From NCBI GenBank assembly GCA_022820725.1, contig JAJEFA010000001.1, forward strand, positions 64,001-128,000: a DNA stretch of 64,000 nucleotides. Reading direction: 5' to 3'. The notes beneath the pieces are model-generated. The model saw only the letters and a list, made by a program, of their open reading frames with translations, made no database searches and was not told the DNA's origin. The stretch comes from Candidatus Binatia bacterium. GTDB taxonomy: Bacteria; Desulfobacterota; Binatia; Bin18. Below, piece after piece: positions 1 to 8,811 of the stretch (the stretch's first letter is position 1; the number at the start of each line of letters is the position of its first letter). The position numbers and the translations under genes were made by a program.

Positions 1-291
1 CAGATAGGCCAAGAGATTATGCCGCAGGATGCTGATGGTGAATTTATTGGCCTTGCCATGTTCTCCGCGTCGGGAGCACAAGTCTTGCGGATGACCTATC
101 AAGAGCTTCAGACGCTTAATGCGGCACGTCGCTTCCATGAGGCGAGCACCCTGGAAACCGCAGCCTTCACCGACATGCTCCAAGAGATTATTGACCGCAA
201 GCACGATATCGCCTGTGTGGACATTTACAAAGGTTGGCTTGAAATCGATACCTTCGAAGATTACCGACGTGCCTGGGCAAAAATTCACTAG
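1..291 (+). CDS. C-terminal part of a sugar/choline-phosphate nucleotidyltransferase-like protein (5' truncated by window)
   Basis: The reading frame is open from base 1, so the gene begins outside the window and only about 96 C-terminal residues are visible. The ending (WLEIDTFEDYRRA) is the typical close of the NTP_transferase fold, where a WxDIDTxEDY motif contributes the catalytic metal-binding Asp. Enzymes of this family join a nucleotide to a phosphorylated sugar or choline. The substrate cannot be read from this fragment. The next gene starts 48 bp downstream on the same strand and may be cotranscribed. An ATG at 19 is internal to the frame and is probably not the start. Confidence 0.6.
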   Translation, partial: QIGQEIMPQDADGEFIGLAMFSASGAQVLRMTYQELQTLNAARRFHEASTLETAAFTDMLQEIIDRKHDIACVDIYKGWLEIDTFEDYRRAWAKIH

Positions 292-338
292 CTCCAAGAT
301 GGCTGGTACGAGCATCCGGGCTTGCGGTACGGTCTCGG

Positions 339-1316
339 GTGGGGCGCCCTATGAACAGACAAAACATGAATACGCTTATTAAGGACGAGTATGCGTTTTT
401 CTTGCGCGAGCGGAACAACTGGAGCCTCACCGTCGGTCCGCAGGACCTGGAACTCGTCGCCCACGCACTACGCGTTCTCTTGCACGCGCGCACCACTCCA
501 GATTTCCTGGACGACTATCGTGCGCTCGTGGCCTGCCAGAATGAGGACGGTGGCTGGAGTCCGCTCTCTTCCGATACCGAGAGCACGGTCTGGGTATCGG
601 CGTTCTGCGGCCTCATGCTTATTCGCGGCAACCGGCTTCTTCGGCACGCTCAGCTGACCCAGTCGGTCCAACAAGCCATCGATTATTTTCTTGACACCCA
701 ACACCAAGACGGTCGGTGGGTTGACCCGGCCTGGGCCGACCTGGATACGACCAGTCATCCAGTCAGTTTCTTTAATGTGGTCATGGCCCTGGGTGAAACC
801 CATAGGCAGCAAGAGGTTCGGCACGCCTGGCAGCAGGGCATGCGTTTTATCATCGACAACCAGAGCCCGGATGGGGGCTGGTATGATGATGAATTTCATC
901 CGTCCGGCGTAGAGATTACTGCCCATTTAATCCAAGATGCACTGGTCGCCGACCTCGTTCTTGATCAACAGGTCAGCGGAGTCCGTGAGGCGTGCGCCAA
1001 AGGGGCCGCCCGGTTGTGTGACTGGCAGGCCCAAGCCGGCTCGTGGGACGAAGAGAACGTTGACCACACCATGGACTGTACGCGGTCGCTCATGCTGGTG
1101 ACTCATATTCTGCAAGACTCCCACAAGCGTGAGACTATTGTGCGTGGCCTGAGTTGGATTCTGGACAACAAGAATGATCGCGGCTGGGGTGACTTTCCAG
1201 GCATGGAGACAAATCTGGAACGTACCTGTGATGGCATCGATACCCTGCTGAAATATCAAGCTTATAGCAACAGCGGCACGCACGAGGTGGTAAAACTCTG
1301 GGGATATCTGCCCTAG
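339..1316 (+). CDS. Prenyltransferase/squalene-cyclase-like alpha/alpha-toroid protein
   Basis: 325 residues from GTG 339, or 321 from ATG 351; neither has a clear Shine-Dalgarno. Repeated helical units carry QW-like signatures (QNEDGGW, QHQDGRW, NQSPDGGW, the degenerate DNKNDRGW), the hallmark of the alpha6/alpha6 barrel of squalene cyclases and protein prenyltransferases. There is no DxDD protonation motif, and the protein is about half the length of a squalene-hopene cyclase. It is therefore likely a single-barrel enzyme or binding protein rather than a triterpene cyclase. A VDHTMDC segment near residue 240 could be a catalytic patch. It lies between a nucleotidyltransferase and a Rieske ferredoxin on the same strand. 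Substrate unknown. Confidence 0.6.
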   Translation: MGRPMNRQNMNTLIKDEYAFFLRERNNWSLTVGPQDLELVAHALRVLLHARTTPDFLDDYRALVACQNEDGGWSPLSSDTESTVWVSAFCGLMLIRGNRLLRHAQLTQSVQQAIDYFLDTQHQDGRWVDPAWADLDTTSHPVSFFNVVMALGETHRQQEVRHAWQQGMRFIIDNQSPDGGWYDDEFHPSGVEITAHLIQDALVADLVLDQQVSGVREACAKGAARLCDWQAQAGSWDEENVDHTMDCTRSLMLVTHILQDSHKRETIVRGLSWILDNKNDRGWGDFPGMETNLERTCDGIDTLLKYQAYSNSGTHEVVKLWGYLP

Positions 1317-1331
1317 AATTACGCCCGATTT

Positions 1332-1655
1332 ATGCCGTCTCACGCTCCAGCAAAAAGCGTCTGGCAGGCAGTCTGCCAGGTCGACGAACTTCCCCCAGGA
1401 GAACGGAAGCTCGTCACACTCAATGGCGTGGAGATTGCTCTTTTCAATATCGACGGAGCAGTCTTTGCCATCAACAACCGCTGCCCTCACCGTAAGGGCC
1501 CCTTGATTCGCGGCTATACAGACAGAGAAGGCGGCATCAAATGTCCGATGCACGGCTGGCGATTTGATCTCCGGACCGGACAGAGTCGACGGCCAGCCCA
1601 AGCCACGACGTACCGGATAAAAATCGAGGCTGGGACTGTTTGCCTGACGCTCTAG
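1332..1655 (+). CDS. Rieske-type [2Fe-2S] ferredoxin
   Basis: A 107-residue single-domain Rieske protein. Cluster ligands are visible as C51-P-H53 and C71-P-M-H74. The HGWRFDL stretch after the second ligand pair is typical of soluble Rieske ferredoxins of oxygenase systems or of NirD-like subunits. No signal peptide or membrane segment is seen, so it is probably cytoplasmic. It follows the toroid protein by 15 bp and may act with it, perhaps delivering electrons to a partner oxygenase. No oxygenase gene is present in the visible sequence. It is convergent with cusA. Confidence 0.82.
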   Translation: MPSHAPAKSVWQAVCQVDELPPGERKLVTLNGVEIALFNIDGAVFAINNRCPHRKGPLIRGYTDREGGIKCPMHGWRFDLRTGQSRRPAQATTYRIKIEAGTVCLTL

Positions 1656-1714
1656 TTTTGCTTATCGAACGCTCCTCTCTGGCCTGCCGATCGACTGCTG
1701 ACTCAGCCCTCAAC

Positions 1715-4700
1715 CTATCTGCGGGCTCGAAACTCCGCGACCCCGCAGTACAGGACCGGCACGACAAATACGGTCAGCAGCGCAATGGCCATGCCGCCGA
1801 AAGACGGGATGGCCATCGGCACCATGATATCGGCCCCACGGCCCCGCGAGGTGAGCACAGGTAAGAGAGCCAAGAGTGTTGTTGCCGTAGTCATCAATGC
1901 CGGTCGTATACGCCGTTGAGCCGCCAATCGGACCGTAGCCCGAATTCCCTCTCTCGTTCCGGGTCCATCTTTTTCAAACCGCTGCTCGAGATAGCTTGCC
2001 ATCAGGACTCCGTTATCCGTCGCGATGCCAAACAGCGCAATAAAGCCAACCCATACCGCTACGCTCAAATTAAAGGGACGGACCTGAAACAGGTCACGCA
2101 GATTGATCCCGCCTAGGCCGACGTTCAAGAACCAGTCCTGAGCGTACAGCCACAGCATAAGAAACCCGCCGGCCCACGCGACAAAGATACCCGAGAAGAT
2201 AAAAAAGGTCGTTGTGACTGAACGGAATTGCAAATACAGAATAAGAAAAATCACAAGGAGGGTGAGTGGAATAATAATACTGAGTCGCTTCTTTGCCCGG
2301 AGCTGATTCTCATAGCTCCCGGCAAATGTATAGCTGACCCCGGCTGGCAGCTGCCATTCACCACGCGCAAGTTTGTCTTGCAGATACACCTGAGCTTCCC
2401 TGACCACTTCTACTTCGGCATGGCCGGACTTTTTGTCAAAGACCACATAGCTCGTCAGGAAGGTGTCCTCGCTCTTGATCACTTGCGCGCGGCGTTCGAA
2501 TGAAATATCTGCGAGTTCACGGAGCGGGATGTGTTGGCCGAGGGGCGTGGGAATAAGAATCCCGCCCAAGGTTTCCAGGTCGTTTCGAAGTTCTCGGAGA
2601 TATCGAATCCGCACCGGATACCGCTCCCGTCCTTCAACCGTCAGCGTCAGCGGCTTGCCACCAACGGCGACTTCGATGATGTCCTGGACAGCCTTGATCG
2701 TCAGCCCATAGCGGGCGATCCGGGCGCGATTAATTCGAATCTCCAGATACGGCTTGCCAATGACGCGGTCCGCGATAACGGTTGCCGGTTCGATAGACGG
2801 CACTTCTTTCAGCCAAGTTTCAATCTGTTGCCCAGTGGTATCAATAGTTTCCAGGGTCGGCCCTTTCACTTTTACTCCCATGGGTGCACGCATGCCGGAT
2901 TGCAGCATGACGACGCGAGCGACGATGGGTTGGAGCTTGGGCGCGGACGTGACGCCTGGGATTGTGGTGACCCGGACAATTTCATTCCAGATATCATCGG
3001 GAGTACGAATGTGGGACCGCCACTGCCGATACGGCCGCCCGTTCCGGTCGGGGATAAGCTGCCCCTGTGCGTCGCGGACAAATTCGTCGGCAGCTGTATC
3101 ATAGCGAAAATAAGCCGGATACCCATTGGCATCGACGATGTACTCCGACTTGTAGTTGATAACGTTCTCAAACATGGAAATAGGAGCTGGGTCGAGCGAA
3201 GAATCGACTCGTCCCAGTTTCCCCACGCTCAATGCAACCTCGGGAATCGCAGCAACGGCCATATCAAGATTCTTCACCACCTCCAGCGCTTCTCCAATAG
3301 ACGCATGCGGCATGGTCGTCGGCATATACAGAAATGACCCCTCGTCGAGCGGCGGCATAAACTCCTCGCCCATACGGGACCAGACCGCTCCACCTGCTAC
3401 CACCACGCTGAGAGGAATGACTGCGAAGAGGAGTTTGTGTTGGAGGCACCAGCCGAGTATTCGTGGGTAAACATCCTGAAAAAACTTGAAGCCGGTCAAC
3501 GACAGGGCAATCAGTACTCCCACAAAGACCATGTTGATGGGTGTCCCTGTTCCAATTCCAATGGGGAGCCAAGACCGGGCCAGAAAGAACAGGGTGACGA
3601 CGATAATGCCAGCCAGAGCGAGGGAACGGGAAAGCCACACATAACGAGAGAGAAACGTCTCACGCGCCAGGTTATAGACACCCAGCAGCATTAGGATGAG
3701 ACCAGGAAAGAGATAGGTCCACATCAGCAAGAGGCCAGCGATGCTCTCGGCGAGGTAGAGCCCTCGCCTCAGTCCGGTTCGCCCCGTCCAATCCCGAAAA
3801 AGGAGATAAGCCGCTGATGGGATCACGACGAGCGAAACAAACAGCGCTCCCAGAAGAGCAAATGTCTTGGTGTAGGCAAGCGGCGTAAACAGTTTTCCTT
3901 CCGCGGCCTGGAGGGCAAACACGGGCAGAAAACTCACAACCGTCGTCAGGACTGCGGTGCGCAAAGCCCCGGCAACTTCGACGGTTGCTTCATAGACTAT
4001 CTCCAGACGGCTCTTACCGGGCGGGGCAGCGTTGAGGTGGAAGAGAATATTCTCACACAGGACAATACCCATATCGACCATAGTGCCAATAGCAATGGCA
4101 ATCCCAGAGAGCGCCACAATATTGGCCGACACTTGAAACGATTGCATAAGGATGAAGGCAATAAGGATCGCCAAGGGAAGCACCAGAGCAATGAGGAAAG
4201 CGCTCATCAGGTGGAAGACCATGACGACCACCACAATGATGGTCACAAGGATTTCCTCTGTAAGTGTGGCCCGGAGCGTCCCGAGCGTCTCAAGAATCAA
4301 TCCAGTCCGGTCGTAGAAGGGCACGATCGTGAGTTTTGATACCGTACCATCAGCAAGCGTCTTTTCCGGCATGCCGGGAGAGATTTCGTCGATCTTCGCT
4401 TGGACGTTCTGGATTGTCGTGAGAGGATTCTCGCCATAGCGGACAACCACGACTCCCCCCACGACCTCAGCCCCATCTTTGTCAAGCGCCCCGCGTCGCA
4501 GCGCCGGACCAAGACGCACCTGCGCGACATCTTTGACCTGAACCGGGATATTGTTCTCCCGAACGGTGATGGCGATGTCCTCGATGTCCTGGAGGGTTTG
4601 AATAAAGCCCACGCCGCGGACGATATATTCCACCCGGTTCACCTCGATAGTGCGCGCACCGACATCGAGATTGGAGTGACGAACCGCATTGATGATCTGG

Positions 4701-5362
4701 GCAAGACTGACATCATACGCCCGAAGCGCATCGGGGTTGATGTCGATTTGGTATTCTTTGACAAACCCGCCGATAGAGGCTACTTCGGCAACGCCGTCCG
4801 CCCCTTGCAACGCATAGCGGACGTACCAGTCCTGGACGCTACGGATCTCGTCCAGATTCCAGCCGCCAGTTGGATTGCCATCAAGGTTACGACCTTCGAG
4901 CGTATACCAGAAGATTTGTCCCAGGGCGGTCGCATCCGGCCCCAGAGCGGGCGAGACATCGTCTGGCAACATGCCCTGTGGGAGGCTGGAGAGTTTCTCC
5001 AACACCCGGGAACGGGACCAGTAGAAATCAACGTCATCTTTGAAAATGACATAGATGGAGGAGTATCCAAAATACGAAAAGCTTCGGATGGTTTTGACAC
5101 CGGGCATCCCCAGCAGAGAGACGGTCAGCGGATAGCTGATTTGATCCTCGACATCACGCGGAGATCGTCCCGGCCATTTCGTAAAGACAATCTGCTGATT
5201 CTCGCTAATGTCCGGGATAGCGTCGACCATGACCGGGTTCCGAGGGAGAAAATCGAGCTTCCAATCAAACGGAGCGACCATGACGCCCCACGCTGTAATG
5301 AAGACAACGAAGAAGGCAACGACCAGCTTATTTTCGAGACAAAAGCGGATGGCGGTGTTCAT
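1715..5362 (-). CDS. cusA: CusA/CzcA-type heavy-metal efflux RND transporter, inner-membrane pump
   Basis: 1215 residues. This is the proton-driven pump of a tripartite heavy-metal efflux complex spanning inner membrane, periplasm and outer membrane. Family marks include the N-terminal FCLENKLVV segment, the NQQIVF/KWPGRSPRDVEDQI region, and a TM4 proton-relay segment AIGTMVDMGIVLCEN. The usual length is about 1030-1070. The extra length appears to lie in two places: additional hydrophobic helices between roughly residues 525 and 640, after VVIPSAAYLLFRDW, and a polar insert near residues 735-800. Metal specificity (Cu/Ag or Zn/Co/Cd) is not certain, but the heavy-metal-binding domain of the upstream adaptor favours Cu/Ag. 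It is the last gene of the operon, 26 bp after cusB. Confidence 0.9.
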   Translation of the reverse strand: MNTAIRFCLENKLVVAFFVVFITAWGVMVAPFDWKLDFLPRNPVMVDAIPDISENQQIVFTKWPGRSPRDVEDQISYPLTVSLLGMPGVKTIRSFSYFGYSSIYVIFKDDVDFYWSRSRVLEKLSSLPQGMLPDDVSPALGPDATALGQIFWYTLEGRNLDGNPTGGWNLDEIRSVQDWYVRYALQGADGVAEVASIGGFVKEYQIDINPDALRAYDVSLAQIINAVRHSNLDVGARTIEVNRVEYIVRGVGFIQTLQDIEDIAITVRENNIPVQVKDVAQVRLGPALRRGALDKDGAEVVGGVVVVRYGENPLTTIQNVQAKIDEISPGMPEKTLADGTVSKLTIVPFYDRTGLILETLGTLRATLTEEILVTIIVVVVMVFHLMSAFLIALVLPLAILIAFILMQSFQVSANIVALSGIAIAIGTMVDMGIVLCENILFHLNAAPPGKSRLEIVYEATVEVAGALRTAVLTTVVSFLPVFALQAAEGKLFTPLAYTKTFALLGALFVSLVVIPSAAYLLFRDWTGRTGLRRGLYLAESIAGLLLMWTYLFPGLILMLLGVYNLARETFLSRYVWLSRSLALAGIIVVTLFFLARSWLPIGIGTGTPINMVFVGVLIALSLTGFKFFQDVYPRILGWCLQHKLLFAVIPLSVVVAGGAVWSRMGEEFMPPLDEGSFLYMPTTMPHASIGEALEVVKNLDMAVAAIPEVALSVGKLGRVDSSLDPAPISMFENVINYKSEYIVDANGYPAYFRYDTAADEFVRDAQGQLIPDRNGRPYRQWRSHIRTPDDIWNEIVRVTTIPGVTSAPKLQPIVARVVMLQSGMRAPMGVKVKGPTLETIDTTGQQIETWLKEVPSIEPATVIADRVIGKPYLEIRINRARIARYGLTIKAVQDIIEVAVGGKPLTLTVEGRERYPVRIRYLRELRNDLETLGGILIPTPLGQHIPLRELADISFERRAQVIKSEDTFLTSYVVFDKKSGHAEVEVVREAQVYLQDKLARGEWQLPAGVSYTFAGSYENQLRAKKRLSIIIPLTLLVIFLILYLQFRSVTTTFFIFSGIFVAWAGGFLMLWLYAQDWFLNVGLGGINLRDLFQVRPFNLSVAVWVGFIALFGIATDNGVLMASYLEQRFEKDGPGTREGIRATVRLAAQRRIRPALMTTATTLLALLPVLTSRGRGADIMVPMAIPSFGGMAIALLTVFVVPVLYCGVAEFRARR

Positions 5363-5388
5363 GCTGCTTTCCCGTATGTCTTTGGATG

Positions 5389-6762
5389 TCAGTGGGCATG
5401 CGCACCGACCGATCGCCCACCGTGGGGATTCATCATGCTACGTTTACCCCGAATCTGGAGGTCTGCATCAATTTTGAACGAGCCGCTTGAAACGAGCCGC
5501 TCCCCCTCGTGGACGCCCGCTTTGACCACGTAATAGTCTCCCGCGCGCGGACCGAGCGTAACGGTTCGGCCCTCGTACGTCCCCGTGTCCGGTTTCTGTA
5601 CGTACACAATGGCGCGCTTCCCCGTAATGAGCGGCGCAGACGCAGGAATGACCAGCGGTGGCCCTGCCTGGTGTTCATGGTTGTGGCCAAGCAGAGGAAG
5701 GCTGTCTGCCAGAACCAGGGTCATGCCGCAAATGGGACAACTGCCCGCCGCCTCGCGTATCACCTCCGGATGCATGGGGCAGATATACTGACCGGTATAA
5801 GAAGGCCCCACGACGGTTCCCTGGTCCGAAATCTGGGCCTGGATCGTTGCGGTGACGAATAATCCGGGCTTCAGCCTGAGGTCGAGATTTTCCACGTTTA
5901 CCCGTACCCGGACTGTACGGGTTCTCTCGTCCAGGAAGGGTTGAACGAAAGAGACCACTCCGTGAAACTCTTCTCCGGGGAACGCTTCGGCACGAAAGGC
6001 CACCTGTTGCCCGTAGCGAATCCAGGGCAGATCAGACTCGTAGGCGTCCAGATACAGCCACAGGCGTGACAGGTCGGCAATCGTGTAAATCTCGGTGCCC
6101 GTGTCCACATACATACCCTCGTTGATCTGCTTCTCCACCACAATTCCACCTATAGGAGCGTAGATGGTGACCTGCTCATCGGCCTGCCCCCGTTTCTCAA
6201 TCTGACCCACCTGCGTACTCGTCAGCCCCAGCAGGCGCAGCTTGTCTCGGGCAGCTTGCGCCGAGCGCTCCGACGAGCGTTTCACGATGGTACTGGTGCT
6301 CCCACGAAGCCGGTCAAGTGAACGGACCGCCTGAATCAGCTCTTCCTGGGCAGACAGGAGTTCCGGGCTGTAGAGAGAGACCATATGGTCGCCCTGGTTG
6401 ACGCGAATCCCAGTATAGTTCACGTACAGGCGGTCCACACGCCCGGGCACCCAGGCAGTAATGTGCTTGAGCCGCGTTTCGTCATAATCAATCTTCCCGA
6501 CCAGCCGCACCTCTCGGGCGACCCATTTCCGCTCCACCAGCGCGGTCTCAAGCTGGATCAAACGCTTGGCGGCGTCGCTGAGCAGAATCTCCTGACCGGA
6601 TGTCTCCGCTTCTCCGCCCTGTGTGGCGGTGGCATGCGAGGCGTGTCTCTGCGTGTCATGACCTGCGTGCTGAGCAATACTCTTCCCAACCCCTGTCAAT
6701 ATCGTCAGATACAGGAGTAACCCCGTCATCATGAAAACGTTGATATGTCTCATTGGATTCAC
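5389..6762 (-). CDS. cusB: CusB-type periplasmic adaptor of the metal efflux RND system
   Basis: 457 residues: an N-terminal signal anchor (about 8-30), a His-rich linker (QHAGHDTQRHASHA), then the alpha-hairpin, lipoyl and beta-barrel domains of a membrane-fusion protein (for example YAPIGGIVV and FRAEAFPGEEFHG). A heavy-metal-binding domain is inserted near residues 325-350, with C328-P-M-H331 and C342-P-I-C345-G-M. In CusB-like adaptors this domain binds Cu(I)/Ag(I) and hands it to CusA. The start overlaps the tolC-like gene by 4 bp (ATGA), indicating translational coupling. Another HGH-rich stretch (LLGHNHEHQAG) follows the domain. Confidence 0.9.
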   Translation of the reverse strand: MNPMRHINVFMMTGLLLYLTILTGVGKSIAQHAGHDTQRHASHATATQGGEAETSGQEILLSDAAKRLIQLETALVERKWVAREVRLVGKIDYDETRLKHITAWVPGRVDRLYVNYTGIRVNQGDHMVSLYSPELLSAQEELIQAVRSLDRLRGSTSTIVKRSSERSAQAARDKLRLLGLTSTQVGQIEKRGQADEQVTIYAPIGGIVVEKQINEGMYVDTGTEIYTIADLSRLWLYLDAYESDLPWIRYGQQVAFRAEAFPGEEFHGVVSFVQPFLDERTRTVRVRVNVENLDLRLKPGLFVTATIQAQISDQGTVVGPSYTGQYICPMHPEVIREAAGSCPICGMTLVLADSLPLLGHNHEHQAGPPLVIPASAPLITGKRAIVYVQKPDTGTYEGRTVTLGPRAGDYYVVKAGVHEGERLVSSGSFKIDADLQIRGKRSMMNPHGGRSVGAHAH

Positions 6763-8207
6763 CTTCCCCTCTCCTCATCAGAGAGGAAATCGCTATACCC
6801 ACCGCTCAGCATAAAAAGCTTCGCAATGGCGATGGCTCGGTCCGTTCGAGCCCGGCTCAACGACAGTTCGAAATCCAACAACCTCCGACCTGAATCGAGC
6901 ACATCCAAGAAGCCGGCCTCGCCACTCTCATAGGCAGTAAAACTGGCTTCAATAGACTCTTCTGCTTTGGGCAGCAGCGTATGAGTAAAAAGGGCAATCT
7001 TGCGCTCGGCATCGCGGAGCGCAAACCGCGCCCTGGCAAAGTCTGAGGCTAACATAGCGGCGCTATCCCGCCGCTGTGCTTCGAGGCTGTATTGTCTCCA
7101 TATCGCTTCCTCGACGCTTGCCCGATTCTTCTGCCTATAGATCGGGAGGGTCATTGAGAGTGTCGGCATCAGGGCATCTTTGCCGCTGTCGATTGGCCCC
7201 GGACGTTTATCCGTCGCGAGATAATCAAGGCCGAGAGAAAAATCGGGATAAGCCGTCTTTCCTGCCAGTTCGACCCCCACCTGTCTCGCCTGGATGAGAG
7301 CATCGAAGCGCGCCAACTCCGGATTACCTTTGAGGAGGATCTCTTCGGTCAGTTGCCGGGCCACACGCGCTTCCGCATTCAGAGCCGTGTCCAGGAGCAG
7401 ACTGGGAGAAATATGAATGGCGGTCGTCGTGGGACGATTCAACAGCGCGTTAAACGCTACTTGAGTCGGTTGGATGACCTCGCGAAATTCCACGAGGCGA
7501 TCCTCTAATTGCCCCAGTTCGGTCTGTACGCGAACCAGATCGCTATGGGTGCCAATACCAGAACGGAAACGGACCTGGAGAACTTTTTCCCAGGATTGAA
7601 CAAGTTGGAGAGTATCCTCGGCAATGCGGACCGTGGCGTGCAGATAGACCAGTTCGGCATACGTCTTGGCCACGTCAAAAACGAGTTCGTTTTTGAGACT
7701 CAGAAAACGATAAAAGGCAGCGCGCGCTTCGAAATCCGCCTCATCGCCACGCAGTGCCAGCGTTCCGAACCACGGAAACGCCTGGCTCAGGCCGAGCCGA
7801 TGCTGTTGCGCGCCGACCCGGGTCTCGACCGAACGCAAGAAATATCCATAAGTCAGTCGGGGGTCGGCAAGAGCCGTGACTTGAGGCCGCTTCTTGAGGG
7901 TCGCCTGATAGGCTGCAAAACTCCCTCTCAGTCTCGCGCTGTTTTCGAGCGCATGGAGGACATAGACATGGAGGGTCTTCGGAAAGCGCTCTGTCGTGGA
8001 GGCGGTGGACTGCTCTTGTCTCGCTGGAACGCTTTCCGCGCCAGACGTATCTTCTCCCGGAAGAGGCCGTACAATCTGACTCTGCGGTATGGGAGATGAC
8101 CCTCCTCCGGGACGTGCCGTGAAGAGAGAAGCCGTCATACACCCCGACGGCAGAGGAGTTACGATGACAAGTGCCACAATAAGAAATCGCCACGCGAGAC
8201 TGTTCAT
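6759..8207 (-). CDS. cusC: TolC/CusC-family outer-membrane efflux lipoprotein
   Basis: 482 residues with an N-terminal lipoprotein signal (lipobox LPSGC near residue 23). Two outer-membrane-efflux repeats are visible: long amphipathic helices with the characteristic GIGTHSDLVRVQTELGQLE, and AYESGEAGFLDVLDSGR near the end. It forms the outer-membrane exit duct for the CusB-CusA pump encoded downstream, with a 4-bp overlap. It is the first of the three structural efflux genes and is preceded at 132 bp by a small Cys-containing exported protein gene on the same strand. Confidence 0.88.
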   Translation of the reverse strand: MNSLAWRFLIVALVIVTPLPSGCMTASLFTARPGGGSSPIPQSQIVRPLPGEDTSGAESVPARQEQSTASTTERFPKTLHVYVLHALENSARLRGSFAAYQATLKKRPQVTALADPRLTYGYFLRSVETRVGAQQHRLGLSQAFPWFGTLALRGDEADFEARAAFYRFLSLKNELVFDVAKTYAELVYLHATVRIAEDTLQLVQSWEKVLQVRFRSGIGTHSDLVRVQTELGQLEDRLVEFREVIQPTQVAFNALLNRPTTTAIHISPSLLLDTALNAEARVARQLTEEILLKGNPELARFDALIQARQVGVELAGKTAYPDFSLGLDYLATDKRPGPIDSGKDALMPTLSMTLPIYRQKNRASVEEAIWRQYSLEAQRRDSAAMLASDFARARFALRDAERKIALFTHTLLPKAEESIEASFTAYESGEAGFLDVLDSGRRLLDFELSLSRARTDRAIAIAKLFMLSGGYSDFLSDEERGR

Positions 8208-8241
8208 TATCAGAGTCTACTTTCTCACTACTGGTATGAGC

Positions 8242-8331
8242 GTGCGTCTTCGGCAGACGCACAGAGAGCGGTTCGGCATCAATACGCCGTCGCGACACAG
8301 AAATGGCCAACTATCACCCGCGAGGTGATAG
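8242..8331 (-). other. Two hairpins upstream of the efflux genes
   Basis: Between the small exported protein gene and the cusC-like gene lie two perfect inverted repeats: an 8-bp stem at 8242-8249/8255-8262 with a 5-nt loop, and an 8-bp stem at 8311-8318/8324-8331 with a 5-nt loop. Neither is followed by a T-run on either strand, so they are not classical terminators. They could adjust mRNA stability or act as operator sites. No function is assigned. Confidence 0.4.
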
Positions 8332-8339
8332 GGCGGGAT

Positions 8340-8741
8340 TTAGAGACGGAGGATGGAAAAGGACAGATACCGTGGAACAGAATGTTGGGCTCGCCCCTCT
8401 GAGGATCGAAGATCAAGGGGGAGCAGCCGGGGGGAGAAACCAACCGACGCATCCAAGAACGAAAGAGCGCGCGCCGCAGGTGAGCTTGCAGACAGTTCCA
8501 CACCTACCACTAACAGAGACTTGAGAAAGAAATGCTCTCCACAATCTGGGCATTTTTCAGGAGCGGAATGAGACTCCCTGTCCGGTGTATGACACGGAGT
8601 TGTCTGAGCGCTCTGCGCTACGTCAGGAGGAGAAACGCTGGCCGTCCGGGTATGGCCGGCGGCAAAGCACATCTGTGTGCAATGCAGGAGTACCACCAGG
8701 AAAAGAAAGGTGACACAACACCGCTGGTAAACTCGACCCAT
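8340..8741 (-). CDS. Small Cys/His-containing exported protein ahead of the metal efflux operon
   Basis: 133 residues with an N-terminal hydrophobic export signal (residues 8-28, ending near CFAAG). A Cys/His cluster (CHTPDRESHSAPEKCPDCGEH) follows around residues 49-69, then a further hydrophobic segment (SLLVVGVELSAS). The arrangement resembles the poorly characterised small exported proteins often found in front of cus/czc operons, for which periplasmic metal binding is a plausible role. No confident family assignment. On the same strand as cusCBA and probably the first gene of that transcription unit. A TATGCT -10-like sequence lies about 11 nt before the start. Confidence 0.5.
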   Translation of the reverse strand: MGRVYQRCCVTFLFLVVLLHCTQMCFAAGHTRTASVSPPDVAQSAQTTPCHTPDRESHSAPEKCPDCGEHFFLKSLLVVGVELSASSPAARALSFLDASVGFSPRLLPLDLRSSEGRAQHSVPRYLSFSILRL

Positions 8742-8811
8742 AGTGGTAGGCTAGCATAGAAGGAAGAAGGATTGAAACCATGCAGTCTGCTCGGAGGGTC
8801 TCAGACCAGCC

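Noticed and set aside
2531..3337. Plus-strand 268-residue open frame inside cusA
   Set aside because: It lies fully opposite a clear RND transporter gene and shows no family signature; it is a shadow frame.
4400..5533. Plus-strand 377-residue open frame opposite cusA/cusB
   Set aside because: Antisense to strongly conserved coding sequence, composition typical of an antisense shadow, no motif.
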